NCBI GenBank assembly: GCA_002291845.1
Contig: DBAU01000074.1
Span: forward strand, 1-8,039
Source: Alphaproteobacteria bacterium UBA1002
GTDB taxonomy: Bacteria > Pseudomonadota > Alphaproteobacteria > Rickettsiales > UBA998
Direction of reading: 5' to 3'
Length of the DNA: 8,039 nucleotides
Part shown: positions 1 to 6,363 of the stretch, piece by piece
How positions within the stretch are numbered: the first letter of the stretch is position 1
Layout: each line of letters starts with the position of its first letter
The notes under the pieces: generated by a model
The model's input: the letters and a program-made list of their open reading frames with translations, nothing else
The model's database searches: none
Told to the model about the DNA's origin: nothing
Translations under genes and position numbers: made by a program

Positions 1-63
1 TGATTACTTCCTAACTCTTTGTTCTTCCAAACTTACTTCCAACTCCACGCCGTGTCGCTCAAG

Positions 64-104
64 GCATTACGAATGCGATGCTCTACCAGCTGAGCTAAGT
101 CGGC
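64..104 (-). pseudogene. 5' half of tRNA-Thr(CGU), truncated in the anticodon stem
   Basis: Read on the minus strand, 104-98 is the 5' acceptor strand GCCGACT, 97-96 is TA, 95-92 and 83-80 form a perfect D stem (GCTC/GAGC) around the loop AGCTGGTA, 79 is A26, and 78-74 is the anticodon-stem 5' strand TCGCA. The loop at 73-67 is TTCGTAA with anticodon CGT, which reads ACG (Thr). The 3' stem should continue TGCGA, but only TGC (66-64) is present and the sequence then diverges. No T-arm and no 3' acceptor strand complementary to GCCGACT occur in bases 1-63. It therefore cannot fold as a tRNA from this window. An intact copy elsewhere, or a 3' half beyond base 1, cannot be excluded. The identity as a tRNA fragment is secure; how it arose is not visible. 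Confidence 0.75.
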
Positions 105-169
105 CCTGACAGAATGCTAGGAAGTAGCCGTTTTGCTTCAGGATGGCAACCGTTTTGATGGAGGGCATA

Positions 170-198
170 GGGTGGCATGCTGGGTCCTTTTGCCACCC
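170..198. repeat. Perfect 8-bp inverted repeat (hairpin)
   Basis: GGGTGGCA (170-177) and TGCCACCC (191-198) are perfect reverse complements separated by 13 nt. Neither strand shows a T-run after the stem, so it does not look like an intrinsic terminator. It may be an operator or an RNA hairpin in the leader of the gene at 348, or it may have no function. Confidence 0.4.
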
Positions 199-318
199 CA
201 ATCGCCCGTCGTCTGCCTGAATGGGGATCATAGCCAGAATACCTGATCCGGATGCCTAACGCGCTGATTTGACGAAAATCCGATCTATTTTTAACGTTTC
301 CTTCAGCCCTTCTGGCTA

Positions 319-327
319 TGCTACACT
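319..327 (+). promoter_or_regulatory. Possible extended -10 promoter element
   Basis: TG at 319-320, one base, then TACACT at 322-327 resembles an extended -10 box about 20 nt upstream of the start codon at 348. No good -35 is found 16-18 nt upstream. A better -35 (TTGACG, 269-274) exists but has only a poor -10 at standard spacing. This is a weak, motif-only call. Confidence 0.25.
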
Positions 328-337
328 ATGTTTAGTC

Positions 338-343
338 GGGAGG
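338..343 (+). promoter_or_regulatory. Ribosome binding site that decides between two adjacent ATGs
   Basis: GGGAGG at 338-343 lies one base before the ATG at 345 and four bases before the ATG at 348. One base is too close for initiation, so the second ATG is the more likely start. Confidence 0.6.
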
Positions 344-347
344 CATG

Positions 348-743
348 ATGAACGTATTTGGCATAGCCGTCAGTGGAATGAATGCCGCGCAGACGCGTCT
401 GGGGAACAGCGCCAATAACGTGGCGAATCTGCAGAGCACCTCCAGCAACGTCAACGGCCAGCCGGTAGGCCGTGCCTACCAGCCCACCGATGTCACGCAG
501 CGCGCCATCGAGCCGACGGGCGGGGTGGAGACCTCGCTGCGCACCCGCGACCCAGCCACCATTCCCGTATACGCACCGGAGAATTCAGCGGCTGATGCCA
601 ATGGTATCGTCGAATTTCCCAACGTGAATCTGGAAGAAGAAGTCGTGCAACAGCAGCTCGCCAGCTATGACTTCAAAGCCAATGCAAAGGTCATACAGAC
701 GCAAGACGAGATGCTAGACCGTCTTCTCGACATGACGGCCTGA
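348..743 (+). CDS. Small flagellar basal-body rod protein, FlgC-like
   Basis: The product is 131 aa. Residues about 1-30 match the flagellar rod/hook N-terminal motif (NVFGIAVSGMNAAQ, then the conserved asparagine-rich ANNVANL). The C-terminal third has the FlgC/FlgG-type sequence DANGIVEFPNVN followed by an amphipathic helix ending KVIQTQDEML. In this family both terminal helices pack in the axial rod or hook, and export is by the flagellar type III apparatus without a cleaved signal. The length equals that of FlgC (~134 aa), and GQPVGRAYQP in the middle is FlgC-like. The C-terminal ANAKVIQTQDEML reads more like FlgE/F/G. No flagellar gene is adjacent: the neighbours are a tRNA fragment and nfu, so it stands alone. 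It converges on nfu with a 26-nt gap that contains no clear terminator. The family is certain; a true FlgC role versus an orphan paralogue is undecided. Confidence 0.85.
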   Translation: MNVFGIAVSGMNAAQTRLGNSANNVANLQSTSSNVNGQPVGRAYQPTDVTQRAIEPTGGVETSLRTRDPATIPVYAPENSAADANGIVEFPNVNLEEEVVQQQLASYDFKANAKVIQTQDEMLDRLLDMTA

Positions 744-769
744 GCGCCAGGCATAGCTGCCGCGAAGCT

Positions 770-1327
770 TTAGACCGGCTCAACGGCTACCACTTCCGGA
801 ATATAATGCTTCAGCATGTTCTCGATGCCGCTTTTCAGGGTGGCAGTAGAGGAGGGGCAGCCGGAGCAGGAGCCGTGCATCTCCAGCTTCACCACGCCGT
901 CTTCGTAGGAATGGAACACGATATCGCCACCATCCATCGCCACGGCGGGCCGTACGCGGGTTTCAATCAGCTCTTTGATTTCCTTGACGATGGCGGAGTC
1001 CTCATCCGATGCCTCGCCCCCCGCAGAAGCGGAGCGCGTTTTGGCGCGGATGACTTCGCCGCCGCTGACGAAGAAATCCATAATGGTGGTAAGCAGCTCG
1101 GCTTTCAGCACATCCCAGTCAGCGGTTTCTTGCTTGGTCACGGTCACGAAATCCGCACCGAGGAATACCGCCGAAACCTCGTCAATTTTGAATAGCGCAG
1201 AAGCGAGCGGGGACTCCTCCGCTAGCTTGGCATCGGTATAGAACGCCGTTCCCTGCGGCATCACCGGCACGCCGGGCAGAAACTTCATGGTCTGCGGATT
1301 CGGGGTCGGTTCGGTCTGGATGAACAT
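770..1327 (-). CDS. Nfu/NifU-family iron-sulfur cluster carrier protein
   Basis: This 185-aa protein has the two-domain layout of alphaproteobacterial and mitochondrial Nfu. Residues 1-90 form the Nfu N-terminal domain, opening with MFIQTEPTPNPQTMKFLPG. A Ser/Ala/Glu-rich linker covers about 96-110. Residues 112-185 form the NifU C-terminal domain with MDGGDI (131-136) and the cluster-binding CxxC, C154 and C157, in GSCSGCPSS. Family members receive a [4Fe-4S] cluster from the scaffold system and deliver it to apo-enzymes such as lipoate synthase or aconitase in the cytosol. The start is supported by GAGGAG (1341-1336) eight nt upstream. glmU ends 151 nt upstream on the same strand, so co-transcription is possible but unproven. 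Length and motifs are complete, and I see no damage. Confidence 0.95.
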   Translation of the reverse strand: MFIQTEPTPNPQTMKFLPGVPVMPQGTAFYTDAKLAEESPLASALFKIDEVSAVFLGADFVTVTKQETADWDVLKAELLTTIMDFFVSGGEVIRAKTRSASAGGEASDEDSAIVKEIKELIETRVRPAVAMDGGDIVFHSYEDGVVKLEMHGSCSGCPSSTATLKSGIENMLKHYIPEVVAVEPV

Positions 1328-1478
1328 GAATGGGGCTCCTCAATGCCTGCGGGAAATAGTCAAGAATTCGCGGTTTGGCAAGGGAGAAGGTGGTAAATGC
1401 TTGTCAGTCGGGCGACAGAGCATGCCGCCAGGCGCGGGGCTTTGGGGCTGCTTTTCCCAAGGCCTCTCGTGGCGGGTG

Positions 1479-2834
1479 CTATGCTTCCGCCTTCCTGCGT
1501 TTGTCCCGGAACTTCTTCGCCCCATCCACTTTCTCATAAAACGGCGCGCGCGTGGTGGCCAGTGCATAGGGGGCAACATCCTCGGCGATGGTGCTGCCTG
1601 CGCCGACAATCGCACCATCACCGACTTTGACGGGGGCCACCAGCGCGGTGTTTGAGCCGATAAAGGCGCCGTTGCCGATCACCGTCTGGAACTTGGAGAA
1701 GCCGTCATAATTGCAGGTGATGGTGCCCGCGCCGATATTGGCCCCGCTGCCCACCACCGCGTCGCCGATGTAACTCAGATGATTGGCTTTGGCGTGGGGG
1801 TGTAGGGTAGATTTTTTGATTTCCACGAAATTACCCACATGCACGTCATCCATCAGCACCGCGCCGGGGCGCAGGCGGGCGAATGGGCCGACGACCGAAC
1901 CGCGCCCCACCTTCGCCCCCGCAAGGTGGCTGAAGGCGCGGATTTCCACCTCGTCCTCCACCACCACGCCGGGGCCGAAGAAGACCTGCGGCTCGATGAT
2001 GACGTCCTGCCCGATCTGCGTGTCAGCGGCGAAGAACACACTCGCCGGGTCAATGAGCGTGGCGCCGTGTGCCATCGCCCAGCGGCGTAGGCGGATCTGC
2101 ATCTCGGCTTCCGCCACGGCCAGCTCCTCGCGAGAGTTCACACCCAGCAGCTCCTGCTCATCGGCTTCCTCCACCACGCAATGTAGCCCCTCTGCATTTG
2201 CAATGGCCACCAGGTCGGTGAGGTAATACTCGCCCTTGGCGTTGTCATTCTTCACCTGTTTCAGCAGCTCGAAGATGCGGCCTTTGGCCACCGCCATGAC
2301 GCCGGAATTACATAAATTGATGTCGCGCTCTTCCCAGCTGGCGTCTTTATATTCCACGATGCGCTGCAGCCGGTCGTTCTCATCGACGATGAGGCGGCCA
2401 TATTCTTTGGGGTCGTAGCAGCGCATGCCGAGAATCGCGAGGTCCGCGCGCTCCAGCCGCTTGAGCAGCCGCGCGATGGTCTGCGGGCGGATCAGCGGCG
2501 TATCCCCGTACAGCACAACATGCGCGCAGTCGCGCTGGGTAATGACATCCTCCGCGCAGCGCACGGCATGCCCCGTGCCTAGCTGGTCTTTCTGTACCGC
2601 GATGCGGCAGCCGGGCAGGGTGTCTTTAGCTATATCGGCCACCGTTTCCATCTGCGGGCCGATGACGACCACCGTTTCCTGCGCCTCCAGTGCGCGGGCC
2701 TTTTGCAGCACATGCCACAGCATAGGGAAGCCGGCGACGCCATGCAGCACCTTCGGCAGGTGTGACTTCATCCGCGTGCCTTTGCCAGCGGCAAGAATAA
2801 TGGCGGAGAAGGAAGGGATATCAGCGAGGCTCAT
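1479..2834 (-). CDS. glmU: Bifunctional UDP-GlcNAc pyrophosphorylase / glucosamine-1-phosphate acetyltransferase
   Basis: GlmU acetylates glucosamine-1-phosphate with acetyl-CoA and then couples it to UTP, giving UDP-GlcNAc for peptidoglycan and lipopolysaccharide. The 451-aa product has an N-terminal uridylyltransferase domain (about 8-240) with LAAGKGTRMKS (14-24), QKDQLGTGHA (81-90), YGDTPL with the metal-binding Asp (109-114) and GVNS (231-234). A left-handed beta-helix acetyltransferase domain (about 262-435) follows, with RLRPGA (320-325), NHLSYIGDA containing the probable catalytic His352, and GANIGAGTITCNYDG (363-377). The length fits the family (about 450-460 aa). The frame stays open upstream to a TTG at 2948, but the ATG at 2834 places the nucleotide-binding loop at the usual distance from the N terminus. 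No convincing Shine-Dalgarno precedes it. It is divergent from rmuC across a 181-nt spacer. Confidence 0.95.
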   Translation of the reverse strand: MSLADIPSFSAIILAAGKGTRMKSHLPKVLHGVAGFPMLWHVLQKARALEAQETVVVIGPQMETVADIAKDTLPGCRIAVQKDQLGTGHAVRCAEDVITQRDCAHVVLYGDTPLIRPQTIARLLKRLERADLAILGMRCYDPKEYGRLIVDENDRLQRIVEYKDASWEERDINLCNSGVMAVAKGRIFELLKQVKNDNAKGEYYLTDLVAIANAEGLHCVVEEADEQELLGVNSREELAVAEAEMQIRLRRWAMAHGATLIDPASVFFAADTQIGQDVIIEPQVFFGPGVVVEDEVEIRAFSHLAGAKVGRGSVVGPFARLRPGAVLMDDVHVGNFVEIKKSTLHPHAKANHLSYIGDAVVGSGANIGAGTITCNYDGFSKFQTVIGNGAFIGSNTALVAPVKVGDGAIVGAGSTIAEDVAPYALATTRAPFYEKVDGAKKFRDKRRKAEA

Positions 2835-2873
2835 GGTATGATGGGTGTGTTGTTCATAGATTCGGCGCCATTC

Positions 2874-2890
2874 ATAGGATAATGTCCTAT
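2874..2890. promoter_or_regulatory. Perfect palindrome in the glmU/rmuC divergent spacer
   Basis: ATAGGA (2874-2879) and TCCTAT (2885-2890) are perfect inverted arms around the 5-nt centre TAATG. The site lies 40 nt upstream of the glmU start and about 125 nt upstream of the rmuC start, where an operator for a dimeric regulator could sit. A direct repeat TTCATAG (2853-2859 and 2871-2877, 18 bp start to start) overlaps it. No regulator is identifiable; the regulatory role is inference. Confidence 0.35.
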
Positions 2891-3004
2891 CGAGGGGGAC
2901 AGGAATCATGCTCCGTAATAGCGTGCACAGACCGTAAAACGCGGACAAGTCTTCGGCAAGTCCAAACTAAACCGTGATCCCGTCAATGATGGGGAGCACA
3001 GACG

Positions 3005-3010
3005 AAGGAG
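3005..3010 (+). promoter_or_regulatory. Ribosome binding site fixing the rmuC start
   Basis: AAGGAG lies five nt before the ATG at 3016. An upstream in-frame ATG at 2974 lacks a comparable site and would add 14 residues in front of the membrane segment. Confidence 0.7.
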
Positions 3011-3015
3011 TTGTT

Positions 3016-4401
3016 ATGGAACCGATTACCTTGATGCTCGCAGGAACCACAGCCCTTGCCGCGGGGGGGCTTTTGTGGAGCCTGCGTCAGCAGGCTCGCC
3101 AGCAGTCAGAGTTACGGCTGCTACGCGATGAGTTGCTGCGAACCTCTAATGAATGTGCTGCGGCACAGGCTTCCCGCGCGCCATTGGAAGAGGAGCGTGA
3201 CCTGCTCAAGGATGATCTGGAGGGCCTGCGCGAACGCTACACCGCCGCGGAGCGTGATAACGCCACCCTGCGTGAGAAGGTCAAGCAGATGGAAGCCCGC
3301 CGCGCGGAGTGGGAGCAGGAAAAGCAGCAGATGATTGAACTGGCACGCTCCGGGGCGATCGGGGTGGCCAATGACATGTTCAATAGGTTGATGGAAGGCC
3401 ACAAACGCGAGAACGAGGAAGCCAAGAAGCAGACGCAGGAAATCACCGCCAAGCTTTTGGAGAACGTGACCGGGATTGCCACCCGGGTGGAAGCGATGAA
3501 AGAAAAAACAGAATCAGTGACCGGCAAGATGGACCTCGTCATGCGTGCGCTGACCAATCCGGGCGGTGCCGGCAAGATGGCCGAGGTGGGGCTCGAGAAC
3601 CAGCTGAAGGAGCTTGGCTTTGAGCCGAAACGCGACTTTGTGATGCAGTACCATATCGCGGGTGAGGATGGAGCGGGGGCACTGCGCCCGGATGCGGTGA
3701 TCTTCCTGCCGCAGAACATGGTGATCGTGGTGGATTCCAAAGCCTCCAAATTCATGCTGGAGCTGGAGCAAGCCACCGGCAGCGAGCGTGAGCAGGAAGT
3801 GTTTGCCCAGTTCCAAAAATCGATGCGCGAGCATGCCAAGGCACTGGCCAGCAAGGATTACCGCAGCGCCATCCTGGAGTGCTATAAACGGGCGGGTAAA
3901 GGTGCACAGATCGACTCCGTGATCAGCCTGATGTATTTCCCCGGCGAGGCCCTGATTGAGCGGCTGAGAAACTGCGATAAAAACGTCTGCGAGTACTTGC
4001 AAAAATCTGGCATTGCCTTGGTCGGCCCGACCACAATTTATGGCTATTTTGCCCTGGCCCATACACGCCTCGCCGAAGCCCAGCGGCAGGAGAATCAGGA
4101 GAAGATTGTGCAGGACGTTGCCGACCTCATGGAGAGCGTCATCAACGCGCTCTCTGGTATGGATAAGCTGGGCCGCGGCATTCAATCCGTCGCTGAGGCC
4201 TACAAATCCATGACCGGCACATTGAACCAGCGGGTGCTGCCACGCATGCGTCGCCTCGCGGGTCACGGCGTGAAGCCTGCCAAGAATAAGGACATCCCTG
4301 CTCCGCTGCCTGTCTTCGACGTCCACCGCAGCGAGATGACGCTGACACTCGAAGCCGAGGAGGCAGAAGGGGAGAAGGTCGTCGCGATTACGGCGGGCTA
4401 A
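3016..4401 (+). CDS. rmuC: DNA recombination protein RmuC
   Basis: This 461-aa protein has the RmuC layout. A single N-terminal membrane helix covers about 4-22 (ITLMLAGTTALAAGGLLW). A long charged coiled coil covers about 25-170. The conserved RmuC core, about 178-415, carries a restriction-endonuclease-like motif with RPDAVIF (D226) and VVDSKAS (D240, K242), followed by SLMYFPGEALIE and LVGPTTIYGYF. RmuC limits inversions and rearrangements at short inverted repeats in E. coli. Its nuclease activity is predicted from the fold and is not shown directly here. The last 45 residues are an acidic, proline-containing tail that looks poorly conserved. It is divergent from glmU and convergent with prfC, so it is probably transcribed alone. 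The start was chosen on the AAGGAG site at 3005-3010. Confidence 0.93.
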   Translation: MEPITLMLAGTTALAAGGLLWSLRQQARQQSELRLLRDELLRTSNECAAAQASRAPLEEERDLLKDDLEGLRERYTAAERDNATLREKVKQMEARRAEWEQEKQQMIELARSGAIGVANDMFNRLMEGHKRENEEAKKQTQEITAKLLENVTGIATRVEAMKEKTESVTGKMDLVMRALTNPGGAGKMAEVGLENQLKELGFEPKRDFVMQYHIAGEDGAGALRPDAVIFLPQNMVIVVDSKASKFMLELEQATGSEREQEVFAQFQKSMREHAKALASKDYRSAILECYKRAGKGAQIDSVISLMYFPGEALIERLRNCDKNVCEYLQKSGIALVGPTTIYGYFALAHTRLAEAQRQENQEKIVQDVADLMESVINALSGMDKLGRGIQSVAEAYKSMTGTLNQRVLPRMRRLAGHGVKPAKNKDIPAPLPVFDVHRSEMTLTLEAEEAEGEKVVAITAG

Positions 4402-4434
4402 ATGAAAAGACCGGGTCGATTGCCCGCGACCCGG
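4400..4434 (-). terminator. Probable intrinsic terminator for prfC
   Basis: CCGGGTCG (4411-4418) and CGACCCGG (4427-4434) form a perfect 8-bp GC-rich stem with an 8-nt loop. Read leftward, the stem is followed by the T-rich tract TCTTTTCATTT (4410-4400), as expected for a rho-independent terminator on the minus strand. Read rightward, it is followed by GCCTAGGAG, so it is a poor terminator for rmuC. It starts about 120 nt past the prfC stop and overlaps the rmuC stop codon, so it would stop prfC transcripts from running antisense into rmuC. Confidence 0.55.
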
Positions 4435-4557
4435 CCTAGGAGAGAACCGACATTCCGCTTGCTGAGCAGGGCTAAACAAGTGTGGTGGGCTAAGATTAAC
4501 CTAGGTAAGGCCGCATAAAGAAGCCATCAGGTGATGAAAGGCGTCAGACGCGGCGGC

Positions 4558-6132
4558 CTAATGCTGCTCCCGCGTGGCGGCAAAGCTTAGATCCGGCCAA
4601 TCCTGCTGGATGCGCGCGAGGTGCCAGCTATTGGGCGCGAGGTAGGTGAGGTCGCCATGGGCGTCCTCGGCGCAATCAAACTTGTGCTTCTCGCGGAATT
4701 TCTCCAGTGACGCTTTTGGCCCTGATACCCAGCGGGCGGTGGCGTAATTCACCTGCTCGAAGCGGGCTTCCACGCCGTATTCGCCTTTGATGCGGTCGGC
4801 AATCACGTCAAATTGCAGCGGGCCGACGACCCCGATGATCCAATCCGAGCCCATCAGCGGCTTGAAGAGCTGGCTTGCACCTTCCTCGGAGAGCTGTTCC
4901 AGCCCTTTTTTCAATTGCTTGGATTTCAGCGGGTCGGCCAGCACGGCGCGGCGGAACACTTCCGGCGCAAAGCTCGGCACGCCCTTGAAGGTTAGCGTTT
5001 CCTTCTCAGTCAGCGTATCGCCAATGCGCAGCGTGCCGTGGCCGGGGATGCCGATGATGTCACCGGGCCAGGCCTCCTCGGCCAGCTCGCGCTCAGCGGC
5101 CAGAAACATCACCGGGTTGGTGAGCGAGAGAATCTTGTCCGAGCGCACATGGCGCACCTTCATGCCGCGCGTGTATTTGCCGGAGCAGATGCGTGCAAAC
5201 GCGATGCGGTCGCGGTGGTTCTTGTCCATGTTCGCCTGCACCTTGAAGACGAAAGCGGAAAAGTTCGGCTCCTCCGGCTTTACCTCGCGCTCGGCGGCGG
5301 CCTGCGGGCGCGGGGCAGGAGCGAGGTCGATCAGTGCCTGTAGCAGTTCGCGCACGCCGAAATTGAAGATGGCGCTGCCGAAAAATACAGGGGTTAGGTG
5401 GCCTTCCAAATATGACTGTCCATTGAACGCCGGGCATAATTCGCGCACCATGGCGACCTGCTCGCGGAAGTCGGCAATCTCTCCTTCGCTGGCGATCTCA
5501 GCGAGGCGCGGGTCATCGATGCCGGAGAGTTTTTCGCCGGTGGCAATCCGCTCGCCGTCCTTGGCGTCGAAGCGGAAGAAGCTGTCATGGCGCAGGTCGT
5601 AGCAGCCCTTGAAGCGCTCGCCGGAGCCGATGGGCCAGGTCAGCGGCGCGGTATCCAGCGCCAGCGTGGAGGCGATGTCGTCGAGCAGCTCGAAATTGTC
5701 GCGTGCCTCGCGGTCCATCTTGTTGATGAAGGTGATGACGGGGATGTCGCGCAGGCGGCAGACCTCGAACAGCTTGCGCGTCTGCTCCTCGATGCCCTTG
5801 GCGGCGTCAAGCACCATCACGGCGGAATCCACCGCGGTGAGGGTGCGGTAGGTGTCCTCGGAGAAGTCCTTGTGGCCGGGCGTATCGAGCAGGTTGATGG
5901 TGTGGCCGCCATACTCGAACGTCATCACCGACGCCGAGACGGAAATCCCCCGCTGCTGCTCAATCGACAGAAAGTCTGACCGTGCGCTGCGCCCTTCCTT
6001 CTTCGCCTTCACCGCCCCCGCGAGGTGAATCGCCCCCCCAAACAGCAACAGCTTCTCGGTGAGCGTCGTCTTCCCCGCATCTGGGTGGGAGATGATGGCA
6101 AACGTGCGGCGGGTGGTGTGGGGCAGGGGCAT
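4558..6132 (-). CDS. prfC: Peptide chain release factor 3 (RF3)
   Basis: RF3 is a translational GTPase that ejects RF1 and RF2 from the ribosome after peptide release. The 524-aa product matches the family length (E. coli 529 aa). G-domain motifs are SHPDAGKTT (15-23, P loop), RGISV (61-65, switch I), DTPGHKDF (83-90), NKMD (137-140) and FGSAIFNFGV (251-260). The RF3-specific stretch GRSARSDFLSIEQQRGIS precedes and includes switch I. Domain II (about 290-375) and the C-terminal domain (about 376-515, with VVGPLQFDVIADRIKGEY) follow. The only plausible start is the ATG at 6132, because the P loop begins at residue 15. No Shine-Dalgarno lies upstream; a heptamer tandem array occupies that position. 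A likely terminator lies about 120 nt downstream. The gene is intact. Confidence 0.95.
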   Translation of the reverse strand: MPLPHTTRRTFAIISHPDAGKTTLTEKLLLFGGAIHLAGAVKAKKEGRSARSDFLSIEQQRGISVSASVMTFEYGGHTINLLDTPGHKDFSEDTYRTLTAVDSAVMVLDAAKGIEEQTRKLFEVCRLRDIPVITFINKMDREARDNFELLDDIASTLALDTAPLTWPIGSGERFKGCYDLRHDSFFRFDAKDGERIATGEKLSGIDDPRLAEIASEGEIADFREQVAMVRELCPAFNGQSYLEGHLTPVFFGSAIFNFGVRELLQALIDLAPAPRPQAAAEREVKPEEPNFSAFVFKVQANMDKNHRDRIAFARICSGKYTRGMKVRHVRSDKILSLTNPVMFLAAERELAEEAWPGDIIGIPGHGTLRIGDTLTEKETLTFKGVPSFAPEVFRRAVLADPLKSKQLKKGLEQLSEEGASQLFKPLMGSDWIIGVVGPLQFDVIADRIKGEYGVEARFEQVNYATARWVSGPKASLEKFREKHKFDCAEDAHGDLTYLAPNSWHLARIQQDWPDLSFAATREQH

Positions 6133-6133
6133 G

Positions 6134-6168
6134 CAGTGGTCAGTGGCCAGAGTTCAGAGTTCAGTGGT
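6134..6168. repeat. Five-unit tandem heptanucleotide repeat upstream of prfC
   Basis: Five 7-bp units follow one another without gaps: CAGTGGT (6134-6140), CAGTGGC (6141-6147), CAGAGTT (6148-6154), CAGAGTT (6155-6161) and CAGTGGT (6162-6168). All begin CAG and have G at position 5. The array begins one base upstream of the prfC ATG and fills the segment where its ribosome binding site should be. Heptameric tandem repeats of similar appearance are known between genes of filamentous cyanobacteria, but no relationship is claimed. A role in prfC translation is inference. Confidence 0.75.
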
Positions 6169-6178
6169 TTAGCATAAA

Positions 6179-6214
6179 AACCCTGTCATTCCAGCGAAAG
6201 CTGGAATCCGGGTT
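6179..6214. repeat. REP-like palindromic repeat with GAAA loop
   Basis: The inner stem TTCCAGC (6189-6195) / GCTGGAA (6200-6206) is perfect and closes on the tetraloop GAAA (6196-6199). An outer stem AACCC (6179-6183) / GGGTT (6210-6214) is also perfect, with an unpaired internal segment TGTCA/TCC between them. From memory, the core TCATTCC...GCGAAAGC...GGAATCC closely resembles palindromes dispersed in many copies in rickettsial and other proteobacterial genomes. Only one copy is in this window. No T-run follows, so it is not an obvious terminator. It could insulate or stabilise prfC leader RNA, or be a mobile palindromic element. Confidence 0.7.
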
Positions 6215-6351
6215 AGTGTTCGGCTGTACCTCACTTGCCCGGAACAACAAGTGCCTAATAGCCATGTTATTCCCGTGTCGAGCGCACGATTTGTCACATA
6301 AAATTCACACTATTTTTTTGATGATTGAGCTACTTACAGCATGATTATTTT

Positions 6352-6356
6352 AAGGA
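6352..6356 (+). promoter_or_regulatory. Ribosome binding site of the unknown gene
   Basis: AAGGA lies seven nt before the ATG at 6364. This decides against an in-frame TTG at 6325, which has no comparable site. Upstream, TTGTCA (6291-6296) resembles a -35 box and TAAAAT (6299-6304) a -10 box, but they are not at usable spacing from each other, so no promoter is called. Confidence 0.65.
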
Positions 6357-6363
6357 AATCTTC

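Larger units (their letters stand above)
105..347. other. Gene-free leader between the tRNA fragment and the rod-protein gene
   Basis: I see no coding frame with an initiation signal here. The stretch holds an 8-bp direct repeat CCGTTTTG (128-135 and 150-157), a perfect hairpin at 170-198, and AT-richer sequence near 275-300. Towards its right end is an extended -10-like element. It would carry the promoter of the rightward gene at 348 and any leftward promoter for the former tRNA. For the latter, TTGCCA on the minus strand (149-144) is a fair -35, but no good -10 follows at the right spacing. Confidence 0.5.

Noticed and set aside
1..104. Group I intron interrupting the tRNA-Thr
   Set aside because: Known bacterial tRNA introns interrupt the anticodon loop rather than the third base pair of the stem. 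Too little flanking sequence is available to see intron structure.
744..769. Bidirectional terminator between the rod-protein gene and nfu
   Set aside because: Only a 4-bp GGCA/TGCC stem without a T-run is present in the 26-nt gap.
1438..1464. Hairpin downstream of glmU (GGCTTTGGG / CCCAAGGCC) as a terminator
   Set aside because: The stem has one mismatch and no T-run follows on the minus strand, so termination cannot be supported.
2835..2948. N-terminal extension of GlmU by 38 residues from a TTG at 2948, or by 25 from an ATG at 2909
   Set aside because: The ATG at 2834 puts the LAAGKGTRMKS loop at the normal distance from the N terminus. The extension has no family resemblance, and its start codons lack well-placed ribosome binding sites.
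4787..5602. Long rightward frame opposite prfC, and similar frames opposite glmU, rmuC and nfu
   Set aside because: These are shadows of GC-rich coding sequence on the other strand, with low-complexity Ser/Arg/Ala-rich translations and no initiation signals.
6134..6214. CRISPR array or leader in the repeat cluster
   Set aside because: The 7-bp units are contiguous without spacers, the palindrome occurs once, and no cas gene is present.
6232..6253. Inverted repeat CACTTG / CAAGTG as an operator or terminator
   Set aside because: The arms are six bases with a 10-nt loop and no T-run, and this is expected by chance in AT/GC-mixed intergenic DNA.
6325..6363. TTG start 13 codons upstream in the unknown gene
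   Set aside because: AAGGA at ideal spacing precedes the ATG at 6364, and the upstream segment itself contains that site.
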